The notes under the pieces are model-generated. The model had not been told where the DNA came from and ran no database searches. It was given only the letters and a program-made list of their open reading frames with translations. This document shows, in pieces, positions 43,585 to 52,877 of a stretch of DNA of 64,000 bases. Both the position numbers and the translations under genes were made by a program. This stretch comes from Pseudoneurospora amorphoporcata. Lineage: Eukaryota > Ascomycota > Sordariomycetes > Sordariales > Sordariaceae. Every line of letters begins with the position of its first letter. The first letter of the stretch is position 1. The stretch is taken from NCBI GenBank assembly GCA_033297205.1, contig MU859198.1, positions 1 to 64,000 of the forward strand, in the 5' to 3' direction.

Positions 43585-43901
43585 AGAAAACAAGTTCAAG
43601 GGCGGGAGCAATAGGTTACTTGGGTTCTGGGTAAAAGGGATTTTTAGACAAATGATACCATGGGTTTGGCTACATTAACTCTTTTTAATCTGCACGGCAA
43701 TAACAAAGACGACCAAACAAACAAACATCAATTCGCTACGTATACCCGCTCGCCGTAAGCGCATTGCAGGCGATAAACAACTAATACCCTACCATCACAA
43801 CAAAAGAGTCCATGTCCTCTTCCTTCCACGTCCCAGCAAAATAGCAAACTCTAATCATGATCCCAGCCGCTACTGATTTCAGCCACTACCTCGCCGTCAG
43901 A
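43585..43901. other. Convergent 3' region after MET8
   Basis: About 320 bases between the MET8 stop and the last possible stop of the zinc-finger gene. No gene is recognised. Confidence 0.6.
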
Positions 43902-44528
43902 TCAAGGACTACCCCAGTCCATTTCCGTCAGCATTAGCTCATCCCCATCCCCATGCGAGCCAATCTCATCCTGCCCGTTATTCTGATTCGAAGCCTGAAC
44001 AGGTTGAGCAGGTTGGGCAGCTTGGGCAGGTCGAGCGACCTCAAGTTGAGCGGGTTGAGCCACTTGAGGGACCTGAAGCGGACCGGGTTGAGCCACTGGA
44101 GGGACCTGAAGCGGACCCGATTGCGCGAGTTGCATTTGAACCGCTTGAGGAGCGGCCGGAGGAGCCCAAACATCCACTGCTGAACCATCCGCCGGATCCT
44201 AGCCGTTCGCATCCTCATCCATGTCCGCATTCATGTCCGCATTCACATCCGCCCCAGCATCCACCTTCGCATGTACATCCCCATCCATGCCCGCATCCGC
44301 ACCCATGCCGCCGCCACCGCCACCACCGTATTCTTCAAGCAAATTGTCAACGCCACCAAAGTCGCGAGCAACCTGACCTGGGCCGAGAGACTGAGACTGA
44401 ACCTGCTTGTCATCTCCAGCCAGCGCCAAGTTGCTATCGTGAGCCAGAACCTGACCTTGAGCCGGAACTTGAGCCTCAGCCAGAGCTTGGGCTTGATCCT
44501 GAACCTGATCATGAGACAGAACCTGATC
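43902..44528 (-). other. In-frame continuation of the zinc-finger protein beyond its first TAG
   Basis: After the TAG at 44529-44531 the same frame continues DQVLSHDQVQDQAQALAEAQ with the same Gln-rich style. It runs through DFGGVDNLLEEYGGGGGGG and a DVNADMNADMDEDANG repeat to a second TAG at 44199, then DPADGSAVDVWAPP, an LQVPQVAQP repeat and a Gln-rich end, DELMLTEMDWGSP, to a TGA at 43902. Frame, composition and repeat style are kept for about 207 codons. The TAG at 44529 stands in a Gln/Asp repeat where CAG is expected. Possible explanations are two nonsense changes, TAG suppression, or two very short introns (42 and 48 bases) each ending at TAG. Confidence 0.7.
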
Positions 44529-47405
44529 CTAATCCAGAACTTGAGGCTGATCCTGATACTGATCCTGAACCTGAGCCTGAGGCTGACTTTGACCCTGCTG
44601 AACTTGAGGTTGACCTAGAGCTACAGCTTGGTGCTGGGCCTGGTTGTGAGCCTGAGCGAGAGCTAAGCGCTGGTTGCGAAGCTGAGGGTGGTTTTGCGCT
44701 CGAAGCTGAGGCTGACTTTGACCCTGCTGAACTTGAGTTTGACCTAGAGCTGCAGCTTGGTGCTGGCCCTGGTTGTGAGCCTGCGCGAGAGCTAAGCGCT
44801 GGTTGCGAAGCTGAGACTGGTTTTGAGCTCGACGCTGGTTGTCAGGGTGAGGCGGATTTTGAAGGGGAGTTCTACGCCGATGATGAACCGGGCCCAGATA
44901 TTCAATATCAAATTGTTGTTGAGCTTGAGTCTGAGCCTGTTGCTGAACCTGTTGCTGATCCTGTTGCTGATCCTGTTGCGGAACCTGTTGCTGAACCTGT
45001 TGCTGAGCCTGAATCTCAGGCAAAGTCGGACGCCGAGCTTGAGCTAGAGCTTGAGCCCGAGCCGAAGCAAGACTCGGAACCGGAGATTGAGCCAGAGCTT
45101 GAGCCCGAGCCGGAGCAAAACTCGGAACCGGAGATTGAATCTGATGAGGTTGACTCGGAGCTAGAGGTCGATACTGAGCCTGATCTTGAGGTTGATACGG
45201 AGCTTGAGTCTGAGGCAGAGGCAGACCCTGAGCCTGAGCTGCTCGGGCCTGATTGTAAGTCTGATTATATTGAGCCTGAGCCAGCGCCACATTGTTAGTC
45301 TGACGCAAAGTTGTTAGGGCTTGGTTGTAAGCCTCATATCTAGCCTGACCCTGAGCCGCATTGATAGTCTGGGTTAGGTCTAGAGCCGGGTTCATTTTTC
45401 GAGCCATAACCTGAGCCTGACGCAGAATCGCACGCTCAGCATCGTTAAAAGCCAGTTCTTCGGCCTCAGCCAGAGCCTGGGCCGGGTTGGGCGCCCAAGC
45501 CAGAGCAGTTGCCTGAGCCTCAATGTACCCGTCCGTTATACTCTGAGGCCCAGCCCGAGTCAGAACCTCACGCGCAGCCTGAGCCTGCACGTGAGTCGGA
45601 GCCTGAGCTAGAGGATGGCTGTGCTCAACCAGAACCTGCGCTCTGGCGAGAGCCTCAGCCCTAGCGCAAGCCTGCACATGTTCGGGAGGATCATGCTTGT
45701 CAAAGGGGCTGTTAGGGTACACGGGATCTGCAAATGGAGCCGAAGAGGAGGCTTGCTGCGGAGCTGGAGCCGGGGCATAGCCTTGAGCTGGAGCCGGGGC
45801 ATAGCCTTGAGCTGGAGCCGGGGCATAGCCTTGAGCTGGAGCCGGGGCATAGCCTTGAGCTGGAGCCGGGGCATAGCCTTGAGCTGGAGCCTGAGTCGGA
45901 GGGTTAACCTGTGTCGGAGGTTTGACCTGAGCTTGCCTTGCTTCAGGACCACCGGGCCCATCATATAACGGCCGTCCCCATAGCGCGTTGCGATAAACAG
46001 AAGACTTCCTCTTGGACCTCTTGTGACCAGCGTTCGAGGCTGTCGGATTCCCAGACATCTGCGGATGGGCATTCGCGGCTGCGGCTGGATTCCCAGAATT
46101 CCCCATTTGAGGGGACCCAAGAGCCTGCTGCGGGTTGTGTCGTTGACCAGCGGCTTCACCTTGTTGTTGAAGTATTTGCCTTCCCGTCTGTTGCTGATTA
46201 CGGCGGAAAAGTTCTAGCCTAGCAGTTTGACGTCTTGAGTATGTTTCCTCTTTCTGCGCATGCGTCTCCAAATGGAGGTGCATGAGAGGAGAATGAGCGC
46301 GGTGCAGGCACCAGTCCAGAGGACAAGTTTCCCACTCGACTCTCATGCCCAGCTGAGTCTCCGCGTATACCGGGTGATGCTGTAGCATGTGAGACTCAAA
46401 AGATAGGCGGTCGCCCAATGTGACTTGCGGCATGCACTCTGGACACTGTTGTGTGTTGCCGTCGGGTGGCTCAAGGCTGTCACCAAAACCACCATGTCCA
46501 GAACCTGAACCTCCTCGTAGGCAGACATCAGCGTGCTTCGCATCATCATCGTCCACATCCTCCGCATCCTCCACATCCTCCACATCCTCCACATCCTCCA
46601 CATCCTCCACATCCTCCACATCCTCATTGTCTGAACCATCGAAGCCGGCCACTTCTGATCCTTCAACATTGCTGGCTTGCTCAACCACCTCCTCACAGGC
46701 CATCGCCATTGCCATCGTGAAATCGGTCATTTTGTGTGTGCCCCGCACATGTAAATAGAGTAACCTTGGGTTCCGTATAAAGCTGCAACCAGGAACGGGG
46801 CATTTGCGGCCCCCCAAGTGCTGGTATCGATGGTATTGAGACAACTGTCTTTTTGTTCCCACCCAATTACAACCTTCGAAAGAGCACTTTTCTTTTTCTG
46901 CGTGAACCAAGCTTCGATGTTGAGAAAGCGCCTTCTCGTGGGCTTTCAGGACTTTGCAATCAGGCACGGTGCACTCGAGCCACTTGTGCACAGAGATTAG
47001 ATGGCGATTCATATCATCCTTTAGTCCTGCAAACCGACAATTGGCAACCTGACACCTCGTTTGTCCCCGGTGATGCTTTTTCAGATGCACTCTAATCGAC
47101 CTTTGGCTGGGCCCGACGAATTCAATTTCGCAATCGACTTTGGGGCACTGAAGGTACTTGTGCACATCTTTTAGATGGCTCCTCACATGAGCTGTTGATC
47201 CTGCGAACAGGCATTCTGGGGCCCGACATAACAGTTTTGCTGAGTGACGACCTTTCAAATGACGCCGAATCACCGGGATGTTAGCTCCCGCGAATTTGCA
47301 ACCAGCCTCGGGGCACCCGATATACTTATGCACATCTTTTAGATGGATGTAGACGTCACGCTGGGATGCTACGAAGGAGCATTCATCAAAAAAATGACAA
47401 TACAT
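44529..47405 (-). CDS. C2H2 zinc-finger protein with Gln-rich tail
   Basis: From the ATG at 47405 the frame gives 958 residues to a TAG. Eight tandem C2H2-like fingers occupy about residues 1-230: CHFFDECSF..HLKDVH, CPEAGCKF..HLKGRH, CRAPECLF..HLKDVH, CPKVDCEI..HLKKHH, CQVANCRF..HLISVH, CTVPDCKV..HRSLVH, CSFEGCNW..HRYQH and CPVPGCSF..HVRGTH. An acidic EDV repeat follows, then an isolated CPECM..HMLQHH unit, then a very long Gln/Ala/Pro-rich region. The region contains five copies of QGYAPAPA and a 43-residue duplication. The fingers predict a nuclear nucleic-acid-binding protein; targets are unknown. The 5' side is unusual: an intron (GTAAGC 47473, branch TGCTAAC, acceptor 47417) joins this frame in phase to an acidic exon without ATG. 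The protein may therefore begin upstream, or the ATG at 47405 may be the true start. Confidence 0.8.
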   Translation of the reverse strand: MYCHFFDECSFVASQRDVYIHLKDVHKYIGCPEAGCKFAGANIPVIRRHLKGRHSAKLLCRAPECLFAGSTAHVRSHLKDVHKYLQCPKVDCEIEFVGPSQRSIRVHLKKHHRGQTRCQVANCRFAGLKDDMNRHLISVHKWLECTVPDCKVLKAHEKALSQHRSLVHAEKEKCSFEGCNWVGTKRQLSQYHRYQHLGGRKCPVPGCSFIRNPRLLYLHVRGTHKMTDFTMAMAMACEEVVEQASNVEGSEVAGFDGSDNEDVEDVEDVEDVEDVEDVEDAEDVDDDDAKHADVCLRGGSGSGHGGFGDSLEPPDGNTQQCPECMPQVTLGDRLSFESHMLQHHPVYAETQLGMRVEWETCPLDWCLHRAHSPLMHLHLETHAQKEETYSRRQTARLELFRRNQQQTGRQILQQQGEAAGQRHNPQQALGSPQMGNSGNPAAAANAHPQMSGNPTASNAGHKRSKRKSSVYRNALWGRPLYDGPGGPEARQAQVKPPTQVNPPTQAPAQGYAPAPAQGYAPAPAQGYAPAPAQGYAPAPAQGYAPAPAPQQASSSAPFADPVYPNSPFDKHDPPEHVQACARAEALARAQVLVEHSHPLAQAPTHVQAQAAREVLTRAGPQSITDGYIEAQATALAWAPNPAQALAEAEELAFNDAERAILRQAQVMARKMNPALDLTQTINAAQGQARYEAYNQALTTLRQTNNVALAQAQYNQTYNQARAAQAQGLPLPQTQAPYQPQDQAQYRPLAPSQPHQIQSPVPSFAPARAQALAQSPVPSLASARAQALAQARRPTLPEIQAQQQVQQQVPQQDQQQDQQQVQQQAQTQAQQQFDIEYLGPVHHRRRTPLQNPPHPDNQRRAQNQSQLRNQRLALAQAHNQGQHQAAALGQTQVQQGQSQPQLRAQNHPQLRNQRLALAQAHNQAQHQAVALGQPQVQQGQSQPQAQVQDQYQDQPQVLD
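44581..44838 (-). repeat. 129-bp tandem duplication in the Gln-rich region
   Basis: Two copies, 44581-44709 and 44710-44838, differ at only a few positions. Each encodes NQRLALAQAHNQ..QHQ..ALGQ..VQQGQSQPQ, so the duplication keeps the frame (43 codons). Confidence 0.9.
45762..45890 (-). repeat. 24-bp tandem repeat encoding QGYAPAPA
   Basis: Five near-identical 24-bp units read GCTGGAGCCGGGGCATAGCC plus TTGA on the plus strand and encode QGYAPAPA on the minus strand. Confidence 0.95.
46553..46627 (-). repeat. 9-bp tandem repeat encoding EDV
   Basis: About eight copies of the 9-bp unit (CATCCTCCA on the plus strand) encode an acidic EDVEDV tract between the finger array and the Gln-rich region. 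Confidence 0.95.
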
Positions 47406-47416
47406 GATGCCATTAG

Positions 47417-47756
47417 CTGGTTCGAAGTTAGCACAATCTTGAATAGCTAGTCATCAATGGTAGTCGTGCTTACCGCCTTCCACATCATCAACCTGGTCCT
47501 GCTCTTTCTGATCCTCCTTCTTCGCGTTAGACTTCCTCCGCGTTGCGCTGCTTCCTTGCTGCGAAGATGTTGTTGAAGAAGAATGTTCATCGGACTCATT
47601 ATCGCCATCATCCGAATCCTCCTCAGGATAATCAGCACCTTCCTGATCATCCTCATCATCGCCATCACCCCACTGTTCTGCACCTCCCCTCAGCGACACC
47701 AAATAGTGCGAATCGTCCTCATCCCACTTCCAATCCCTGTAGTGGCCCTGGCGCTT
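47417..47756 (-). other. Open acidic exon linking the MBP1 stop to the zinc-finger frame
   Basis: The codon after the MBP1 TAG (47757-47759) starts KRQGHYRDWKWDEDDSHYLV in the MBP1 frame. It continues through a strongly acidic segment (GDGDDEDDQEGADYPEEDSD) and a basic one (ATRRKSNAKKEDQKEQ) to a GTAAGC donor at 47473. Splicing to 47416 keeps the frame into NGIMYCHFF of the zinc-finger protein. No ATG is present in this exon. It could be the 5'-UTR exon of the zinc-finger gene overlapping the MBP1 3' end, part of a gene with an upstream start inside MBP1, or a read-through extension. GA-rich DNA also opens other frames here, so coding status is uncertain. Confidence 0.5.
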
Positions 47757-48398
47757 CTAATGCACGACGCCCTCCACGCCACCCAAGAACCTCCTCACCC
47801 TTGCAATCTCCAACTCGGGCTTTTCACTTTCAACCGCCCTCGTCAGCGTATCCAGCAGGGCCTCGACTTCGATCTCGGGCCTTCTGGTGCAAAGGCTTAC
47901 CAGTCGTCGGTACTTGAGCTCTTTTTCCTTGCTTTGTGCCTGCAACGCCGCCACCGCCTGTCGCGTTTGGCTGGACCTGGCCCGTAGAGCCTTGATTCTG
48001 GCCTTGAGCACAGCGGCACTCGGCAGACCAGGTCGGCTGGCTGGGTCCAATGCTTTGGGTGACTGCGTCTTGACGATTTCCAACGCCGACTCGAGTTCCA
48101 TCTCCCAAGCGTTGGCGGAAGCAACGTCCAGCCGACCGTGACGCTGTTCGAGTTCGATGAGGATCTGCTCTTCTTCCTCAGATGCGCGGTTGAAGTTGAC
48201 AATCTTCTGCTTCGCCAGTTGCTGGGCCTTGAGCTTTTCTTGCAGGGACTCGAGGGTGCGGCGGGCGTCGCCGACTTGCGAGGACGTGATGCGGAGTTGG
48301 GAGTGGAGGGTGTCGATCGACTCTTGCTTCTTCTTGAGCTCATTTTGAAAGATGGAAGTGGATTCACCGATGAGGTGAGTGATGGCTAGGTTCGTGTT

Positions 48399-48459
<61 letters not shown>

Positions 48460-50369
48460 TACAGTTGACGAGCTCGTCACTGGTCTCGCGGCTCTTATGT
48501 CCACTGCCAGCCGTGGCACTGTTTTTCTCTTCAGCCTGATCACCGTTGGTTTCGGCGTCGGCAATACCGATTCCAAAATCGAGCGGTTTCAGGTTGGCTC
48601 GGTTAGGGATTGTCGGATCAGCGCCCACTTCCAGGAGCTGGGAAATGATGCTGCGGTTCCCGACGCGCGCAGCAACGTTGAGCGCTGTATCGCCACTGTT
48701 ATCTTGAGCATTGACGATCTCGCTCATGAAGCGGCCAATGCCCATTCGACGTCCTTTCCTATCGCCGACGCCGTTCTCCTGACTATTTGGAGCACTGCCC
48801 TGGCGGACCACCCATTCCAGAAGGCTCTCAAGGTAGTATCGACTGGCATAATGGCGGCCTTTGACCGCGCTGGTGACGGCAATGTGATGCAAAACGGTGC
48901 GGCCCTTGTCGTCTGTCACGTCGAGAGTGCAGCCAAGGAGATCGAGAAGCTCGGGGAAAGTGTTGTTCTCCATCGAGTTGGTGACGGTGCAGGCGCGCAT
49001 GAGGGCAGTCTCTCCACAGGCATTGACGCGCCGCGGGTTTGCTCCTGCGTTGATAAGTGCTCGCAGAAGCGGCATCCGCGAAAGGGTAGCGGCCCAATGA
49101 AGGGCCGTGTGACTCTGGGCGTCGATGGGGGAGTCCAGCGCCTGGGGAGACACATTGCAAAGAGCAGCTTGTATGGCCTCGTCGGGGCCATTGCCATCCA
49201 TAAAGAGGCCCATCAGAAGGTTGCGCTTGGCTTCCGCATCGGCGCTGTTGTCATGGGGCAACGGCCGCAGCGGACCACGGGCAAACGAGGCCTCGCCATC
49301 ATTAGCAGTAGTAGTCTGTTCGTAGGTGAAGGAATTGTTGGGCTCGGTGGGAGAGGCAGCGTCTCCGTTAGCAACATTTGCAGCATTGTAGGAATCGAGA
49401 GGCTGGTAACCCGGGGTTTGGCCGCTAAAGCTCCCAGCGGGGGTGACAACTCTTTGGCGCTTCCTAGGGGGTTGTTCAAGACCACCGTCACCAGTCATGA
49501 TGGGTTGCGTATTTTGAGAGCCAAAGCCCGAATCGCCGCCGTTCTGTGTCTGGGTTGCGTATTCGGTCGAAACAAGGCTTTGCTGGGAGTTGGGGAACTC
49601 AGCGCCGTCCTGCATCGAAGACTGGCGGTTGAAGCTGGGAGCGCGGCTGGGACCGGTGCGGTTTCTAGGCGCAGGGGAATCGAAGCGGGCCTTGGTTATG
49701 GCAGCCACTGCGGTCGAGGCGGTGGCCGAGATGTTCTTGAAGAAGGTGCCGGTGGAGCCGATGGCGCGGTTCTCTTGTGAGCTGGCGTTGTACATGCGCT
49801 TCCTCTGTGCGGCCATGGCCTGTTCCTTGGTGGGGGTATTATCATCAACGTTTCCTGCCTCGCCCTCGTGCCCCCTGTTGTGTGTCAGGAGTTTGGACAG
49901 CAGCTCCTCAACGCCGTATTGGCGGCAGACCTGGAGGCCGCGTTCGAAGGGGATCCAAGTGCCCTGGTATTTGCCGTAACCGCCCTGGACCTTTTCGTGT
50001 TCGCCAATCTGGATTTCCTTTTCGAGGATCTTGGTGCGCCGTCCCTTGTCGATGTTTGCAACCTTGAGGATCTGTGTGGCGTTGACCCAGCCGTCTTTTT
50101 GTCGGCGCATGACGGCGACGTTGTTGACCTCCATTTCATAGACGCCGACTCCTGAGTAAGTGGCCTGTACGTGTTAGTCGGGGCACCCTTCTTCTCGTCA
50201 AAAGAGAACTCACCGAGTAGATGGTGGGCACGGCATGGTCGTTGTGTAGCCGGTTGGGCGGATCGGTGTACTGTCTGTAGACTGACTGGGAGGATTGGCT
50301 CATGGAGAAGGACTGTTGGGAAGAAGGTTGCGACTGTTGCGAGGCGCCGGCCAGTTGTGGTGGAGGCAT
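47757..50369 (-). CDS. MBP1: APSES/KilA-N-ankyrin transcription factor, MBP1-like MBF subunit
   Basis: Three exons, 50369-50214, 50164-48463 and 48385-47757, all in phase, give 828 residues. After a Gln/Ser-rich start, the APSES DNA-binding domain (about 53-150) shows YSGVGVYEMEVNNVAVMRRQ, KDGWVNATQILKVANIDKGR and GGYGKYQGTWIPFERGLQVC. Ankyrin repeats occupy about 395-585 (SHTALHWAATLSRMPLLRAL, GADPTIPNRANLKPLDFGIG). A C-terminal coiled coil (about 640-790) ends VRRFLGGVEGVVH. In yeasts MBF, made of Mbp1/Res proteins with Swi6, drives G1/S genes through MCB (ACGCGT) elements. The second intron contains a 56-base poly-A/T run next to its donor, yet keeps a GCTAACAC branch site. The gene is divergent to the LYR gene. 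Family, order and length all agree. Confidence 0.95.
48402..48457 (+). repeat. Poly-A run (poly-T in the MBP1 intron)
   Basis: Fifty-six consecutive A on the plus strand lie inside the 77-bp second MBP1 intron (48462-48386), between donor GTAAGT and the branch site. They form most of the intron. Confidence 0.97.
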
Positions 50370-51586
50370 ATTGACTGTATGATAAGGTATGCGGTGATGG
50401 TAAAGAATGCGTCTATCACTGCTGAACAAGTGGTGTTTGGTAGAGCTGTTGGTTTGCGTCGGTATGTGCTGTTGTGTGGTACAGCCGTCTTTAGGTACTT
50501 ATGGCCCGCCGGAGCGAGGAGATTGGACCACAACAAGTCGTCGAAAAGAGAAGCAGCGAGCAGATTGGAGTTGGGACGTGGCGTGGCTACCTAAGTAGGG
50601 GTACCTACCTCTACCTAGCGAGAGCCAGTTGGTGACTACCCGCTGGCGTTGGTAAGGTATGTAGAACAAGGGAAGGTAGAGGTACTGGACCGAATGGAAA
50701 TTGCTGTCGCGAGTCCCTCCTACCGTCCAGAGTGCTTGGGTACCTAGTTCAAGTAGAGGGAAGGCGCAATGGGGAGAAGATGGACTGCCCGATGGGGGAT
50801 GCGGTCGTCGACAATTGGCAGGAACTGGGGGTTAAATACCACGGCGTCGCAACTGAAAGATGAATGACGACGTTTGTTCCTTGTTCGCCATTTCAATTAA
50901 AAGGTCGACGTGTTGGTTTCGTGTTTGTTGCGCGAAATTGCCTGTGCGTCGGGCGCTACATGAAAGATTCAGCGCCTGGTCACGGGGTCCTCTTGTATTA
51001 CGCGTCATGGAATACAAGCTGGGTAACAAACATGAGCGTATGCCAACTCAACGACGCAAGAGTGATCACTTCACGAACTGGATAATTGCAAAAAGAGAAA
51101 TCATGTCATACTGCTTTTGCTAATAAATATTCCTGTAATATTGCGGTCTTTGTTATAAGTATTGCACAGGAACCAGTCGCAAGCGAACTGTATCATTTTT
51201 GTCCCGACATTTCTCTACCTAGGTACTTTCAGTACTTGGTGACCATCCAAAGATCCACGCAAAAACCGCCCCGTCTCAGGTAAGTATCTGCGTAGCCAAG
51301 ATGTACAGGTGGATGGACTGTGACCAATCGGTTGATCACACGGATTGTCTTGGCAAAAATGATACAGTTTCCTGGCTAAAGACATGGATGAAAGGTGTAA
51401 GATACACTTGCGGGTATGTAATAAAATCATTTAGCGACCGTCGTCATTGTGTCCGGCAAAGATAAGGATTTATCAGTTGCTTATCGGACCTTTTCTTGTC
51501 AATGAATACCTATCGACAACTTGCACCTTGCACCGTCATTATCTACCTTAATTCTCCAAAACCACAAACCACCACGACCATATATA
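50370..51586. promoter_or_regulatory. Divergent promoter region of MBP1 and the LYR gene
   Basis: The region separates the minus-strand MBP1 start (50369) and the plus-strand LYR start (51587). It has GGTACCTACC clusters at 50595-50620 and 50740 and a TACCTAGGTAC motif at 51218. One ACGCGT hexamer lies at 51000-51005, far from MBP1. A TATATAA lies immediately before the LYR ATG. No gene is recognised. Confidence 0.5.
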
Positions 51587-52711
51587 ATGTCCCGCCCACC
51601 GCCAACCACAACCACAACCACAACCCTCCACCTCTACCGCCACCTCCTCCGCGAATCCTCCTACCTGCCGGTCCTCATCCGCCCCTTCTTCGACGAGCGC
51701 ATCACCACCCGTTTCCGCGCCCACCGGTCCGACCCCTCGGCCTCGCAGTCTGCCCAGACCGCCTCGCGCCTCAAACGCGCCCACCACGACCTGCGCTACC
51801 TCCGCGCCGCCAACGCCGGCGACCTCCCGCGCATGCGCCGCGTCCTGCTGTTGGCATTCGGCCGCACAGGCGCCAAACGCCGCCAGCTGCTCACCGATCT
51901 TTTACAGCCCGACACGCCCACCAGCGACGCCGAGCTCGAGAAGTACATCAACAAGGCCCGCAACATCGTCCAGCAGGGCAGGAAACCCGACTGGCTGGAT
52001 AACTGGGACACGGACAAACTCAAGGCCTTTGTGCGGTCGCAGGTCGGCGACGCGCCGCCTGTCATCAACCAGCCGAGGACGCAGATTACCAATCTCCAGC
52101 TTACGCCGGAGCGGGCGGTGCCCAAGGAGAATATCTGGGGAAAGGAGCTGAACGAGAAAGTTAAGCGGACCAAGTTGAAGGTCAAGTATAAGCAGGTTGC
52201 CGAAAAGGTGTTGCCGCCGGTGCCGAGGGAGGAGTGGGAGTTGTTGAGGGATTTGGTCAACAAGAAGGAGGAGTGGGAGGTTCCTAGTAGACGAAGAAGC
52301 GTGGGGACAGTGAAAGAGCATGTGTCAGAAGAGGAAAAGGAGGCGGCAGCGGTGCTAGATTGGGACTGGAGGAGATATGCGACCCAGCCGATTTGGAAGG
52401 TGGACAGGCAGAAGAGCAGGAGGAATATGCTGTTGAGCGGGCAGGTCGAGGAGCACCTCCCGTTCGGCGAGCAAAAGGCGATTAATTGCCATCGGTATAC
52501 GCCGAGGCTGTGGAGGAGGACGTTGGAACAGGTGTGGAGGATGACGGCGGTTATGGAGAGGAAGAAGGACGGCAAGGGGTGGGCGATTGAATGGGGAATG
52601 AAAAAGTATGAGCCGCCCCAGGCCGCGGCGGCGGATCTGCTCGAGTTTTTCGAGGGCGCGCCCGTGAGAGAGATGGATCCCAGGAAATCCAAAAAGGGGA
52701 AGAAGCAGTGA
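51587..52711 (+). CDS. LYR-motif (complex 1 LYR family) protein
   Basis: A single exon of 374 residues. After MSRPPP and a Thr run, the LYR tripeptide stands at residues 16-18 (LHLYRHLLRESSYLP), followed by a conserved Phe (IRPFFDERITTRFR) as in the LYRM family. LYR proteins bind the mitochondrial acyl-carrier protein and help assemble respiratory complexes, Fe-S clusters or the mitoribosome. The long C-terminal extension (about 110-374) is basic and Trp-rich (DWDWRRYATQPIWKVDRQK, YTPRLWRRTLEQVWRMTAVM) and ends KKGKKQ, as in the larger fungal-specific LYR proteins. The N-terminus, lacking acids and rich in Thr and Arg, could act in mitochondrial import. The exact partner complex is unknown. 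Confidence 0.85.
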   Translation: MSRPPPTTTTTTTLHLYRHLLRESSYLPVLIRPFFDERITTRFRAHRSDPSASQSAQTASRLKRAHHDLRYLRAANAGDLPRMRRVLLLAFGRTGAKRRQLLTDLLQPDTPTSDAELEKYINKARNIVQQGRKPDWLDNWDTDKLKAFVRSQVGDAPPVINQPRTQITNLQLTPERAVPKENIWGKELNEKVKRTKLKVKYKQVAEKVLPPVPREEWELLRDLVNKKEEWEVPSRRRSVGTVKEHVSEEEKEAAAVLDWDWRRYATQPIWKVDRQKSRRNMLLSGQVEEHLPFGEQKAINCHRYTPRLWRRTLEQVWRMTAVMERKKDGKGWAIEWGMKKYEPPQAAAADLLEFFEGAPVREMDPRKSKKGKKQ

Positions 52712-52877
52712 TTAAGGTCCGTCCGTCCGTGGTTGATGATGGATGGATGGAAATAAAGGCAGCAGCTCAACTTGTAGAAAAATGATACCCGAGCACACAC
52801 ACAATCACGGTCACAAGCACCACATTGGATTCAACGGTAAGTATGATCATTGGGTATAGCATCACCTCATACATACA

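Noticed and set aside
48497..49780. 427-codon plus-strand frame opposite MBP1
   Set aside because: Shadow of the ankyrin-containing coding strand.
51000..51005. ACGCGT (MCB) site as evidence of MBP1 autoregulation
   Set aside because: A single hexamer about 630 bases upstream; the same hexamer also occurs inside the coding DNA of unrelated genes in this window.
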